Source of the DNA: Wujia chipingensis | GTDB lineage: Bacteria > Bacillota > Clostridia > Lachnospirales > Lachnospiraceae | Direction of reading: 5' to 3' | DNA length: 64,000 bases | Assembly (NCBI RefSeq): GCF_014337155.1 | Contig: NZ_CP060632.1 | Coordinates: 1,681,001 to 1,745,000, forward strand | Part shown: piece after piece, positions 46,241 to 55,527 of the stretch | Layout of the letters: each line of letters begins with the position of its first letter | Position numbering within the stretch: position 1 is the stretch's first letter | The notes under the pieces: generated by a model | Database searches by the model: none | Seen by the model: the letters and a program-made list of their open reading frames with translations, nothing else | Told to the model about the DNA's origin: nothing | Position numbers and translations under genes: made by a program

Positions 46241-48544
46241 CTACTTTCTTCCTGTTACCTTCCGCCGCATACTGCAGCGTGCTTCCTGATTCGCATAGGC
46301 AGCCTTCTGTGCCTCCTGCAGCAAAACATTCCCCTGTCCTGCCCGCGTATAAACACAATCATATGCACCGATATATGGGCGCATGCACTCTGTAAACTGC
46401 TCCGCCTGTTCCTTCTTCGCCGAAAAACAATCCGGCACTGCAAAGAAACAGTCATTGCCTCTTTGTCTTCCATGCTTGACTAAGATGTATTTCTGATTCT
46501 CAACCGGTGCAAAAAACTCATTCACACACCGGGAAAAAAGCGCGCCATCTCTCCCGCTTCCGCCCTGCAGATATACGACATGTTTATACGCCTCCGGCGT
46601 CTCCGTCACAACCGTACTGTCTGGCATATCCAAAAGCTTCTGCTTCTCCAGTGCTTTCCGGATTCCCCTGCCAAATGTCTTCAACCGTTCGTACGGACTT
46701 CCAAGCATAAACATCTTCGGGAAGCAGTAAGAAAGCATCCCCAGTCCCGCCAGCGTAAATATTCCGGCTAGCGTTCCAAACCACGCACTCCCGGTTTTCG
46801 CACCTGTCTGCGCCGCCATATACCACGCAGCACACAACAGGAATATCGAGAATATCATCTTTGCTACCGCATCATGAAACGCCGCCCTTGGCACTGCTTT
46901 ATCCCGCACCTTCACCTCTGTCACGACCTCCATCTTCGGATAGATTGTGAGCGAACGGTTCCAGCGCTCCCGCAAGCGGCTCCGCTCCTTAGATAAGGCG
47001 AGCATCGTCGCATTCATATTCGCTACATTCGCCTTTGTAAATGGTTTCTGTATGATTGACAGACGTGCCAGACCATTTTCAATCACATCCTCCGTGTAGT
47101 GCAGACCTAAGAAATGTTCCATTCGTCTGGTGAGCATCCGGTAATCCTCGCTCGTCTCCGGTTTCGTCCCGAACGAACTCTCATACCACGGTTTTAAGCA
47201 AACCAGATGCCAGATATTGCTTGTCTTATCCGGTTCCCTGTTCCATGTGCGGATGGCTCTGCCACGCATCTGGTTACTGAGCATAAACGAGCCAACCGTA
47301 CTTGCAAGGATTAGGGAATTGATGCATGGGGAATCCCAGCCTTCGCCAAGCAGTGATTTCGTACCGATCAACACCTGTATATATCCATCTGCAAACAACT
47401 GTGTCACCGCCGGTATCAGAAAATGTGAGTCTCCAACCGCAGATACCTTCACATACTCAGTCTCCGGCAGACTTCCAAGCTTCGAGAATGTCACCGTGCC
47501 TGAATCACCCACAGTTTTTAATAGTGCATCCTTCGCCTCGGCGGGTATCACAATGATACTTCCACATAACACACCAAGCCGCATGTCCGACCACATATCC
47601 TGCGCATCCCGCCGAAGATTCTCAAAGAGCGGCAACACCCCGAGCAGATTCACATCTGCTTCCCGGTTTCCGATTGATTTTTCATGTTCCTTCCGTATAT
47701 AATCTGTAAGGATCAGCATATGCAGCCTTCCATGAAGTGATGCATATTCGTGCTGTGTAATCTGGCGGATGCTTTCGATCTTCCCAAGGGAATTCGTCAG
47801 ATGCTTCTCTATCTCCGGATCTAACTCCTCACAGTCCGGATGTACCTGCATATACCGCATCACTTCCGCTTCTTCCTGTTTTGTCGGATAATTGAAATAC
47901 ACATAATCCTGATGCGGGCAGAGACTTCCCTCCTTCACCAGCTCCGGTGTCGTGATCTCCTCATCAATCTCGCCGCACATCGCGATATAGCGGTTCCACA
48001 TGGCAGGTGTCGAATCATATGGCGGTGTCGCTGTAAGCGCAATCGTCGTTACATCGATCAGCTTCTCCTTCAAGCTTTCCAGAGATTTCCACCACTCGCT
48101 TCGCAGATGATGGCATTCGTCAAGACAAAGCGTATCTACCTTTGCATCCTGCAAGACCTGAAACAGAGAAAACCCCTGATAATCCTCTTCTCCATCCTGT
48201 ATCTGCGTCATGGCACTGTGCAATGCCTGATATGTAGTCACTGTGATTGCACGCGGATTTTTCAGGCTTTGTGACAGATACGCTTCCGCGTCCACACCGT
48301 CACACAAAAATGCCTCTTTGATCCGTGCGATCCACTGCTCCCGGATCGTAATGGTCGGCACAAGCACGAGTGCCGTTCCCTGCAGCCTGCGTATCAGCTC
48401 AATACCAAGTGTAGTCTTTCCCGAACCCGGAGCTGCTACGATATGGATCTTTCCATCCCGCGCATAATTCTCTGCCCGATCCAGCACCCGCGCCTGATAC
48501 ACACGCCATGTTCCTTTAAATTGTAAAATGTTTTCGTAGTTCAT
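46241..48544 (-). CDS. SF2 (DEAD/DEAH-like) helicase with internal membrane hairpin and unknown C-terminal domain
   Basis: This 767-residue protein has Walker A APGSGKTT (38-45), the motif II box DECH (142-145), motif III TATPP (171-175) and motif VI QMRGRAIRTW, so the helicase core is complete; it resembles the restriction-type SF2 group. After the core, two hydrophobic helices (about 561-580 and 588-607) are separated by a short polar loop, which would hold both ends on the cytoplasmic side. The final 160 residues match no domain I recognise. The start lies 6 nt after the nuclease gene stop, with a weak GGGAAG RBS inside that gene. A membrane-bound helicase suggests DNA uptake or defence; this is inference. 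Confidence 0.8.
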   Translation of the reverse strand: MNYENILQFKGTWRVYQARVLDRAENYARDGKIHIVAAPGSGKTTLGIELIRRLQGTALVLVPTITIREQWIARIKEAFLCDGVDAEAYLSQSLKNPRAITVTTYQALHSAMTQIQDGEEDYQGFSLFQVLQDAKVDTLCLDECHHLRSEWWKSLESLKEKLIDVTTIALTATPPYDSTPAMWNRYIAMCGEIDEEITTPELVKEGSLCPHQDYVYFNYPTKQEEAEVMRYMQVHPDCEELDPEIEKHLTNSLGKIESIRQITQHEYASLHGRLHMLILTDYIRKEHEKSIGNREADVNLLGVLPLFENLRRDAQDMWSDMRLGVLCGSIIVIPAEAKDALLKTVGDSGTVTFSKLGSLPETEYVKVSAVGDSHFLIPAVTQLFADGYIQVLIGTKSLLGEGWDSPCINSLILASTVGSFMLSNQMRGRAIRTWNREPDKTSNIWHLVCLKPWYESSFGTKPETSEDYRMLTRRMEHFLGLHYTEDVIENGLARLSIIQKPFTKANVANMNATMLALSKERSRLRERWNRSLTIYPKMEVVTEVKVRDKAVPRAAFHDAVAKMIFSIFLLCAAWYMAAQTGAKTGSAWFGTLAGIFTLAGLGMLSYCFPKMFMLGSPYERLKTFGRGIRKALEKQKLLDMPDSTVVTETPEAYKHVVYLQGGSGRDGALFSRCVNEFFAPVENQKYILVKHGRQRGNDCFFAVPDCFSAKKEQAEQFTECMRPYIGAYDCVYTRAGQGNVLLQEAQKAAYANQEARCSMRRKVTGRK

Positions 48545-48550
48545 AGTTTT

Positions 48551-49516
48551 CTATCTTCCCAAACAACGTGAGCACGGTGTATATCCCTGTGCTTTTATTT
48601 CATTGATTGTACTTTCTACTTCTCTTTTATTTTTGTCGGACATACAATCAACACTAGAGCAGGTTGGCAGGTGAAATTTTTTCGTATTCACGTTGAGTAT
48701 GTATGTTCTTACTTCTTCCGTTTGTGCATCGTTATTCGTTTCTTCTCTTCCGGGCTCACTATCACTTGCAAATAAACTGGCTTGCTTGGAAGTGCTGTCT
48801 GCAATCCGGCTCTCACCGGTCGCATAATCTATTTCAATACCTGGTTGCACATTATAACAAAAAACATTGAAACAGATTCCTGCGCCTTTATCCTCCACAG
48901 ACCACGCTTCTATCTCAACACCCTTCGCCACAAGATCCGCTCCCTCAAAAAGCGGAGTTACCCGATATAAAACGTGATTTTCCGTTTCCGCAACATAATC
49001 ACCTACAGTATTTTCAAAGCCTTCCATCCCTTCTGTATTCAAATATCTTGTTCCAGTAATCAAATTTAATTCGTTCGCATTTTCTCCTGTCAGCTGATAG
49101 CCGATCAAATGGCAACGATTATATAGGTAATTTCCATCTATGATTCCGTTATATTTTACCGTATGCCAGCCGGATGGCTTTATCTGTCCGATCGGTCCCC
49201 GTTCTTCTGTTGGCATTAGTTCCTTGTATATATTGGCAAATGCCACCCCGCATCTGCCTAAATCATCCAGACTGCTGTAATTTTCAAACGGTTTGGTATT
49301 TTCTTTTTCTTCATCGGTAAAATAAGGCATATTATTATTTAAATATACATATGGTGCGCCGCTATATTCCCCAACCTGATTTAAGCTGATGGCCTCAGTT
49401 GTATCGTCTGTACTATTATTGGCACCGCAACCGCTTATCACCAACAAAAGAGCAATCAAAATCAATATGGCTGCCACCCATGCATATACTGCTTTTTTGC
49501 TTGCCTTTATATCCAT
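48551..49516 (-). CDS. Lipoprotein DNA/RNA non-specific endonuclease
   Basis: This is a secreted nuclease of the EndA/DNA-entry type (Endonuclease_NS_2 group). The signal segment ends in a lipobox (VISGC, Cys30), so it is anchored outside the membrane. The nuclease core has GWHTVKYNGIIDGNYLYNRC, HLIGYQLTGENAN and NLITGTRYLN. The last 45 residues (FHLPTCSSVDCM...GYTPCSRC) are a four-cysteine, Ada-like metal-binding module often found at the end of such nucleases. The start at 49516 is chosen because the signal peptide follows at once; the RBS is poor and upstream ATGs exist. It is the first gene of a pair with the membrane helicase. Confidence 0.85.
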   Translation of the reverse strand: MDIKASKKAVYAWVAAILILIALLLVISGCGANNSTDDTTEAISLNQVGEYSGAPYVYLNNNMPYFTDEEKENTKPFENYSSLDDLGRCGVAFANIYKELMPTEERGPIGQIKPSGWHTVKYNGIIDGNYLYNRCHLIGYQLTGENANELNLITGTRYLNTEGMEGFENTVGDYVAETENHVLYRVTPLFEGADLVAKGVEIEAWSVEDKGAGICFNVFCYNVQPGIEIDYATGESRIADSTSKQASLFASDSEPGREETNNDAQTEEVRTYILNVNTKKFHLPTCSSVDCMSDKNKREVESTINEIKAQGYTPCSRCLGR

Positions 49517-49837
49517 TTTTAATCGTTCTAATTCCTTTTGCATTATATCCCAAATACACTTCCCCAGGTCCATTATCGTAGATCGCAATACCAAGCTCGT
49601 CTGCAATTTTATGCAGCAATCCATCACACCTTATATCACAGTCATTCATATATGCGCCTCGGTAATACTTTCATCTATTTTCTCATGGTACACAACCTGA
49701 TAGGTATGATTTGGATAGCCACTTTCCTGCATGGACAGACCATAGTTTCTGTCATACGATATAAAAAATTGCAGCATTCCTGTCCCAATAGGGAACGCCT
49801 CTCGGCTACTATGACACTTCAAAAGCACCAACTCCAT
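49416..49837 (-). pseudogene. Decayed reading frames upstream of the nuclease
   Basis: Two short frames overlap by ATGA: 49837-49646 (includes GTGMLQFFISYDRNYG and YQVVYHEKIDE) and 49649-49416 (DGLLHKIADELGIAIYDN). The composition looks protein-like, but the first has no RBS and the second runs into the nuclease gene in another frame. Most likely remains of one gene. I do not recognise the family. Confidence 0.35.
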
Positions 49838-49870
49838 TAAGAGCCGATACTTTATTTCTAATATTTAATT

Positions 49871-51145
49871 TTAGAACAGTTCCACTTTACCTAATAAGAA
49901 ATCAATCAGATTACAATGGAAAATTCCGTCATCATCATAATAATTGTGTGATATATCCATCCTGACAACTACTTTCTTAAAGAAATCTTTTGCAAGCATC
50001 AGGGATGCAAGCTCCGACGTTTCTTTCTCCTCGTTGTCCATACGTAAAGCAGATTGAATATATATTTTCTTATCCGCCTGATTTACAACAAAGTCAATTT
50101 CTCTCTGCAAGTTTTTGCCACCTGTTCTATCCGATATAACCCCTACATCAACATTATATCCACGTCTCAGCAAATCATTGTATATAATGTTTTCCATAAT
50201 GTGGCCAGGATCATATTGTCTAAAGTTAAGACGTACATTTCTTAGTCCTATATCCGTATAGTAATACTTGTATGGATACTTGAAATATGTTTTACCCTTA
50301 ACATCAAACCTCTTTGCCTCAGAAATAAGGAATGAATCTATAATATGTTTTACATAGTTTGACACCATTGATGCGGTTATTTTTTCATTCTTGATGCCAG
50401 TTATAGAGTTGGCAATGTTCGTAGGATTTGTAAGTGAGCCAATCTGAGATGCCAAAAAGTTTAAAATATCATTTAAAATATCTTCACGCTCTATTCTGTT
50501 TCTCTCTACAATATCTTTGACATAAAGTTCACTGTATAACGATGCCAAGTATTCCTTCTTTTCTGTTTCATCAGCAATGGTCAAAACCCTTGGCATACCA
50601 CCATAAAGCATGTAGCTGTCTAAGGCTTTTCTTTCATCTCCGCCAATAAATGAATAATATTCCTCAAACGACATTGGGAACACGTGAATCTGAGTTGCTC
50701 TTCCACGAAATTCAGTAGCTATATCGTTCGACAGTCCTTTAGAGTTGCTTCCGGTAACATACACATCAAGGTTTTTGTATGCTTTCAATTCGTTCAGCAT
50801 ATCATAAATAGTAACATCAATATCACCGTTTTCATGATCCGTTACCTTTTTGGTAAGCTGAACTTCATCAACAAAAAGATAGAATTTTTCATTTTTGTTT
50901 TCAAGAACAATGGATTCCACGTATTCACAAAGTGTTATTGGATTTCTGTACTTATAATATCGTCTTTGATCAAGTTCAATTTTGATGATATTCTCATCAT
51001 TTGTTCCTTTTTCTAAAAGATAGTTATAGAACAAATCAAAAAGAAGCACAGATTTGCCGCATCGGCGGATACCGGTAATAACCTTTATTTCTCCGTTCCA
51101 CATATTATGAATCAATTTTTGCAGATATAAATCTCTATTTATCAT
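49871..51145 (-). CDS. AAA_14/DUF4143 ATPase
   Basis: This 424-residue ATP-binding protein has Walker A GIRRCGKS (25-32), Walker B YLFVDEVQ, the sensor-like VYVTGSNSK and a C-terminal DUF4143 region with EIDFVVNQ, a restriction-nuclease-like signature. Members of this family are common in mobile and accessory islands and their function is unclear. It has no close operon partner. Confidence 0.9.
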   Translation of the reverse strand: MINRDLYLQKLIHNMWNGEIKVITGIRRCGKSVLLFDLFYNYLLEKGTNDENIIKIELDQRRYYKYRNPITLCEYVESIVLENKNEKFYLFVDEVQLTKKVTDHENGDIDVTIYDMLNELKAYKNLDVYVTGSNSKGLSNDIATEFRGRATQIHVFPMSFEEYYSFIGGDERKALDSYMLYGGMPRVLTIADETEKKEYLASLYSELYVKDIVERNRIEREDILNDILNFLASQIGSLTNPTNIANSITGIKNEKITASMVSNYVKHIIDSFLISEAKRFDVKGKTYFKYPYKYYYTDIGLRNVRLNFRQYDPGHIMENIIYNDLLRRGYNVDVGVISDRTGGKNLQREIDFVVNQADKKIYIQSALRMDNEEKETSELASLMLAKDFFKKVVVRMDISHNYYDDDGIFHCNLIDFLLGKVELF

Positions 51146-51199
51146 AATTTCACCTCGTACTTGCGTCGTATTCGTCGCTACTTCTTTATGTAGTATGCC

Positions 51200-51568
51200 A
51201 TGTATTTAAAAAAATATCAAGTGTACACTGACTTTTCACAAAGAAGCAGCGTCGCAAATGTCGAAATCGAAGATAGTATAGCCTCTGATGAACTTATGTA
51301 TATGGATGAACTGGAACAGGCACGAGCCATCGAACAGGCTGCACTTGCAGAAATTGAATTGGAAATGACTACTTATCCTGAACCGGATGCTGATGTGCCG
51401 GAGGAAGAAGCTACCGAAGCCACCTCACGCACACTATTAAAACGGGAGCTTCGTGCACAGGCTCTTTTAAGACTGGAAGATGGTGCGAGAACTGAGGATG
51501 ATACAGTATGGCTGTCACTTGACCAGATGGCTCTTGGAACCCTGGAAAAGATTACGGATTCGCAATAA
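51200..51568 (+). CDS. Unrecognised acidic ORF, possibly a gene fragment
   Basis: This plus-strand frame of 122 codons has a very acidic, Ala/Glu-rich middle (EQARAIEQAALAEIELEM) and ends LDQMALGTLEKI. No RBS precedes the ATG, and the first 30 residues look unlike coding sequence. A good terminator follows. Probably the tail of a truncated gene. Confidence 0.35.
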   Translation: MYLKKYQVYTDFSQRSSVANVEIEDSIASDELMYMDELEQARAIEQAALAEIELEMTTYPEPDADVPEEEATEATSRTLLKRELRAQALLRLEDGARTEDDTVWLSLDQMALGTLEKITDSQ

Positions 51569-51573
51569 TTTGA

Positions 51574-51616
51574 AAGGTGGTTTGCCCCACAATCACAATT
51601 TAGGACAAACCACCTT
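51574..51616 (+). terminator. Terminator after the 51.2-kb ORF
   Basis: The 11-bp arms AAGGTGGTTTG and CAAACCACCTT are followed by ATTTCTCT. Confidence 0.7.
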
Positions 51617-51679
51617 ATTTCTCTGTATCTTTCAATTTCCCACGATTTATCAACCTCAAATAAATGCGTGCTTATTTAA

Positions 51680-52093
51680 TCATACCTTAAACGAATCTAT
51701 CCACTTCTGAGCTTCTATTCCTGAATTATAATCTTCAAGTGCACTCAATTCTTCCCCATATCTATAATTTGAATCAAATGCACCGGAAGCAACATTATAT
51801 ACATACCTAAATTCTTGAGGCATAGGCATATCGTATTCTTTACATATATCTTCAAGTTCAGGTATAATTTCATCCTCTATCACATCAAATATCTCTAATA
51901 TATCTTTATCCGATATACCCGCTTCAAGATTACCAAGTATTGAGCCTTTTACTCCGAAGGCACACGTTTCCATTGCTGACCATTCATCCGATTGAATGAA
52001 AACATATATTGTATCTACATTATCACCTATAACCTCTAAAAACATTGATATTATTTCTGATTGTTTTTCTGTAAATGCATCTTCAAAAATCAT
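51680..52093 (-). CDS. Putative YezG-like (DUF600) immunity protein
   Basis: This 137-residue acidic cytoplasmic protein has the pattern RYVYNVASGAFDSNYRYGEE followed by WIDSF, reminiscent of the YezG/DUF600 immunity family that neutralises secreted polymorphic toxins. It is the first of a row of immunity-type genes. No cognate toxin is next to it. The family call is by resemblance only. Confidence 0.6.
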   Translation of the reverse strand: MIFEDAFTEKQSEIISMFLEVIGDNVDTIYVFIQSDEWSAMETCAFGVKGSILGNLEAGISDKDILEIFDVIEDEIIPELEDICKEYDMPMPQEFRYVYNVASGAFDSNYRYGEELSALEDYNSGIEAQKWIDSFKV

Positions 52094-52129
52094 AATTTAC
52101 CCCTTCATCAAATTTAGAATTTCAGCTTT

Positions 52130-52213
52130 CCCTTACCAAGCAAGACAAAGTCTGTTCCCTTTGTCATCATATTCTGTATTCCAATAATGCGGAGCATTCA
52201 CTTTCGTATAAAT
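52130..52213. repeat. 84-bp direct repeat, copy 1 (gene-tail relic)
   Basis: Copy of 52641-52724 with a few mismatches. On the minus strand it reads the end of a gene (HYWNTEYDDKGNRLCLAW, stop at 52133), with no gene body left. Confidence 0.75.
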
Positions 52214-52219
52214 GAAAGC

Positions 52220-52618
52220 CTACTCCCATATTATTTTTGTCCTGCCTATACTTTTTTCCGGTGCAAAATAGAATTTTACAAAATCGCCTTCCTTTACGTT
52301 GTGTTCTTCCTGTTCCGATTTTGTTATTGCTACATCCGCAATTGTAATTGTATTATATTCATTATTTTGCAGTACCTCATTAAACCATAATAGCCTTATG
52401 TCTATTTTATTTCCTTTATCCTTCATTTTCGCTACCATTGCTTTTTGTACCCATGCATTTTTCTCAACAAAATTCACTTCTGTTGACATTAAAATATTTC
52501 TCTGCTCCTCTGTTAATTTAGAAACCATTTCTTTGCGTTCTTTACTGTCTTTTCCTGCCACTATAAAAACCACGACAATAAAAATAACTACTACAACTAC
52601 TCCAATTAAATATGGCAT
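52220..52618 (-). CDS. Membrane-anchored protein, unknown
   Basis: This 132-residue protein has one N-terminal TM helix (LIGVVVVVIFIVVVFIVAG) and a soluble domain (NILMSTEVNFVEKNAWVQ, then EGDFVKFYF). AGGAGG lies 8 nt before the ATG. It stands in the immunity array between two copies of an 84-bp gene-tail repeat. Unknown family; an immunity role is suggested only by position. Confidence 0.65.
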   Translation of the reverse strand: MPYLIGVVVVVIFIVVVFIVAGKDSKERKEMVSKLTEEQRNILMSTEVNFVEKNAWVQKAMVAKMKDKGNKIDIRLLWFNEVLQNNEYNTITIADVAITKSEQEEHNVKEGDFVKFYFAPEKSIGRTKIIWE

Positions 52619-52640
52619 AAAACATTCCTCCTACTTAATT

Positions 52641-52724
52641 CCCTTACCAAGCAAGGCAAAGTCTATTCTCTTTGTCATCATATTCTGCATTCCAATAATG
52701 CGGGTCATTTACTTCCGTATAAAT
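52641..52724. repeat. 84-bp direct repeat, copy 2
   Basis: Matches 52130-52213 with few differences. The AT-rich sequence GGGAATTAAGTAGGAGGAATG beside it also recurs in part before the gene starting at 55400. Confidence 0.75.
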
Positions 52725-52781
52725 TATAGCAAAGAGGCTCGTAATCGTCAACCAAACAACATGTTCAGAATTATCATTCAT
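52644..52781 (-). pseudogene. Hybrid relic: start of one immunity gene joined to the tail of another
   Basis: The 45-codon frame begins MNDNS, the same five residues as the CbrC-like relic at 62310, and ends HYWNAEYDDKENRLCLAW, the tail present in the 84-bp repeat. The body between is missing. It includes repeat copy 2 (52641-52724). Confidence 0.55.
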
Positions 52782-52827
52782 TTTTGTATCCTCTTCATCT
52801 TCACAACTACATCAACTCAGGACAGTT

Positions 52828-53637
52828 CTATACATACTCAGAAAACAGACCCCCACGAATCTCATAATCTCTTAATGCAACTTCCTTGCAACTCATAACC
52901 TCAGGATTCAGTTCGTCAGGCAAAATACAAAGCAGACATTCTTCATCCGACATCGGTAAGTCATATTTGGAAATGCCGTACTTTTCATTAAAAACCCTGC
53001 CATTTACCACATAAATTTTCAGATGTTCATTCATAAGCAGACGCTTCTGATTTAATGTTTCACTATAAAATCGGTTATATAAAAAATCAAGCATCTCGTC
53101 ACTTGGCTTTGAAAAGTAGCAAAGTGCAGTCTGGGAATCGAGCAAATCAAGAAATGCTATATCATTCACATAAATAAGCTCACACCGTTTTGCACCATCT
53201 GGTACTTTGTAAAATGTGCGCTTCACGTGGTTTTTCCACAGACAGTAAATCCAGACATCGACATAAAACAATAAAAATGCCAAAAAAGGTAAACCGAAGT
53301 ATGTCAGGACACACGTACCACCAATAAACAAAACGATCATAGTTATAATAACAGCCACACCTTTTGCCGAGCCATATATATGTATATACCATTCTTCGAT
53401 GTATTTGTACCGATAGGATTCTTCTATCTCTGCAGGTTCTTTCATTTTTTTCCTGCATTTAATTACAAAAGGCGACAGAGTTATAATCGCAAAGGCAAGC
53501 ATTGCTGAAAGTACAATAAATGCATAGCTTTCCTGCTCATTTTCCAAATTAAACCAAACATACAGACAATCAACCGCCAATATGAAAAAACCAATGCATT
53601 GCCAAAATAAATACGGATGCTTTTTTATGAATTTCAT
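52828..53637 (-). CDS. Membrane protein of an unnamed immunity-type family (full-length copy)
   Basis: This 269-residue protein has two helices near 8-55 and two more (about 105-150), followed by a cytoplasmic domain of about 120 residues. That domain (EMLDFLYNRFY, LKIYVVNGRVFNEKYG, EECLLCILPDELN) is clearly related to the next gene upstream, so the two are paralogues. A truncated, nearly identical copy occurs at 62357. No named family recognised. Confidence 0.75.
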   Translation of the reverse strand: MKFIKKHPYLFWQCIGFFILAVDCLYVWFNLENEQESYAFIVLSAMLAFAIITLSPFVIKCRKKMKEPAEIEESYRYKYIEEWYIHIYGSAKGVAVIITMIVLFIGGTCVLTYFGLPFLAFLLFYVDVWIYCLWKNHVKRTFYKVPDGAKRCELIYVNDIAFLDLLDSQTALCYFSKPSDEMLDFLYNRFYSETLNQKRLLMNEHLKIYVVNGRVFNEKYGISKYDLPMSDEECLLCILPDELNPEVMSCKEVALRDYEIRGGLFSEYV

Positions 53638-53731
53638 TCTATACTTAAATTCCTTTCCACTCCAATATACCTATGACAACTTATCCCACACCCAATCGGG
53701 TGCTGAATAATGAATATTCAAATTGATAGAT

Positions 53732-54358
53732 TTAACCCCCTGTAACTATGTCGTCCAGATATCTTCCAAACACCATATGCTCATACGAAAACTGCTCCGT
53801 ATTTTCTGCATTGATGTTCAGGTCACCCATGGCGATACATAAAATCTGCGTATCATCATTTACTTTGCAGGCAAATCGCTGATTCCACATCTTTCCTGTA
53901 AGGTAATACAGTTTAAGTTTGCCTTCCGGCAATGCATTCATGCCGATTAACCAGTTGTACAGAATATTGAAAAATTCTTCATCCGGAATAGCTTCCATTC
54001 CAATAGTAAGTGCAGATTCCTCGTACAGTTGATTCAGAATCTCTACCTGTTTAACATCTATCTTTTCTATATTTTCCGCTCCCACAGGCACCGAAAACAG
54101 CAGCTTCATAATACGTCTTTTCCTTAGCAAAGCATATGTAACAGCTGCTCCAAAGCATAAAAGAATTATAAGGAGCATGATAACTCCTGCTTTTACGTTC
54201 GCTCCCATCAAGCCAAATGCAGCTATAGTCATAATAATACACAAACAAAATATTGTTCCAAATATCACATCAAAACGTTTCTGATTTTTGTTGTTTCTGT
54301 TTCTTGTGTTATAGGCTCTAAACAGGGTTTCTTTTATACTCTTGTTAATTGTGTTCAT
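53732..54358 (-). CDS. Membrane protein, paralogue of the 269-residue immunity-type protein
   Basis: This 208-residue protein has a basic N-terminus, two TM helices and a C-terminal domain sharing the pattern EFFNILYNWL, LKLYYLTGKMWNQRF and QILCIAMGDLN with the neighbouring 269-residue protein. The ATG at 54358 has AAGGAGG 11 nt upstream. Part of its last codons reappears at 62908-63013. Confidence 0.75.
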   Translation of the reverse strand: MNTINKSIKETLFRAYNTRNRNNKNQKRFDVIFGTIFCLCIIMTIAAFGLMGANVKAGVIMLLIILLCFGAAVTYALLRKRRIMKLLFSVPVGAENIEKIDVKQVEILNQLYEESALTIGMEAIPDEEFFNILYNWLIGMNALPEGKLKLYYLTGKMWNQRFACKVNDDTQILCIAMGDLNINAENTEQFSYEHMVFGRYLDDIVTGG

Positions 54359-54392
54359 AATCTCACTTACCTCCTTCCTATCATTATTCTGT

Positions 54393-54500
54393 TCAAAAAA
54401 ACTCACCAATTCTTACACAAATAAACGGATTTCCAATACCATTTGGACATTTCTGTGCTTCAAAAAAGCAATCTATACTTTTGCGAATTTCCTGTGCAAG
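54393..54500 (-). pseudogene. Gene-tail relic
   Basis: A 35-codon open stretch reads IRKSIDCFFEAQKCPNGIG then FICVRIGEFF and a stop. It has no start and a stop codon directly precedes it. It looks like the C-terminus of a lost immunity-type gene. Confidence 0.45.
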
Positions 54501-54545
54501 TTATTTTCTAAAGCCGATTGTTGTACAGATTGCCAAGGCTGTTAT

Positions 54546-55400
54546 CTATCTCATATCCGCACACACCATTTTGCCCTTAGAATCCACATCTACATCAATC
54601 TCATGTCCGCCAAATACATAGCCATCATCATATCCTATAGTATAGGAACCATTTTGATTCACAAAGATGTATTTCATGCGTCCTTTTAATGCGTTTGCAA
54701 ATTCTTCCGGTGTAGAAAAATGGATTTCACATTCATCTTCATAGTCTTCCAAGCACTCCAAAGCAGCGTCATACAATGCTTCATCAGCTGCAATATATTC
54801 TCTAAATGCTTCATCTCTTGACACAATATGCTCCACAAAATCTCTTGCAACAGCCAAAGGCTTTTTCCAGGTTGCTTTACTGCTCCACTCTACCTCAATA
54901 TAAATCGTAATATCATTACCTAAAAAATGATACGTTCCTTCAAACAGCCCTTCTGATTTCTCTAACACCAATTTCCCCAAAACATCATCTTCTAAAACAA
55001 TCGGTGCCAGATATTTTTCCTGCTTTTTATCAAGCTTTGTTCCGGATACATTTTCTTCTAATACCTCTTTTACATACAAAAATGCAAGTTCCCCAAAGGT
55101 ACTATACTGTAATCTTCCCAAAACCTTATAAATCACACCATCTTTAAATCTGTTAAAATATTCGCTGTTTTCATTCTGTGCCTCATACTCCTGATTTGAT
55201 ATAGGCCATGTCATAATCTTTATCTTCTTTACCACACAATCAGCATTTATATCATATATTGCAACAGCAGAACATGTAATAATATGATACTTTTCATTCT
55301 TGCTCAAACGTGAAGAACCACCGTTTCCAGCAAGGACATAATACAAGCTCTCCTCGCCCTCAAATTTATTATCTTTCTGATAGATTCCATTCATATCCAT
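54546..55400 (-). CDS. DUF2262-like protein
   Basis: This 284-residue cytoplasmic protein has a C-terminal part (EEFANALKGRMKYIFV, then YDDGYVFGGHEIDVDVD) that resembles DUF2262, a domain found near toxin-immunity loci. The N-terminal half has no recognised domain. The ATG at 55400 is 7 nt after AGGAGG; the ATG at 55406 is only 1 nt after it. Immunity role inferred from family and location. Confidence 0.7.
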   Translation of the reverse strand: MDMNGIYQKDNKFEGEESLYYVLAGNGGSSRLSKNEKYHIITCSAVAIYDINADCVVKKIKIMTWPISNQEYEAQNENSEYFNRFKDGVIYKVLGRLQYSTFGELAFLYVKEVLEENVSGTKLDKKQEKYLAPIVLEDDVLGKLVLEKSEGLFEGTYHFLGNDITIYIEVEWSSKATWKKPLAVARDFVEHIVSRDEAFREYIAADEALYDAALECLEDYEDECEIHFSTPEEFANALKGRMKYIFVNQNGSYTIGYDDGYVFGGHEIDVDVDSKGKMVCADMR

Positions 55401-55527
55401 ACGCATTCCTCCTACTTAATTCCCTTACTGTAACTTTGTCATCGTCTTCATGACCAAAATCTACAACATTTCTATCCAATACAGACATCTTTATCAACCA
55501 CCACCTACTTTTTTATTGCCAACCTAT

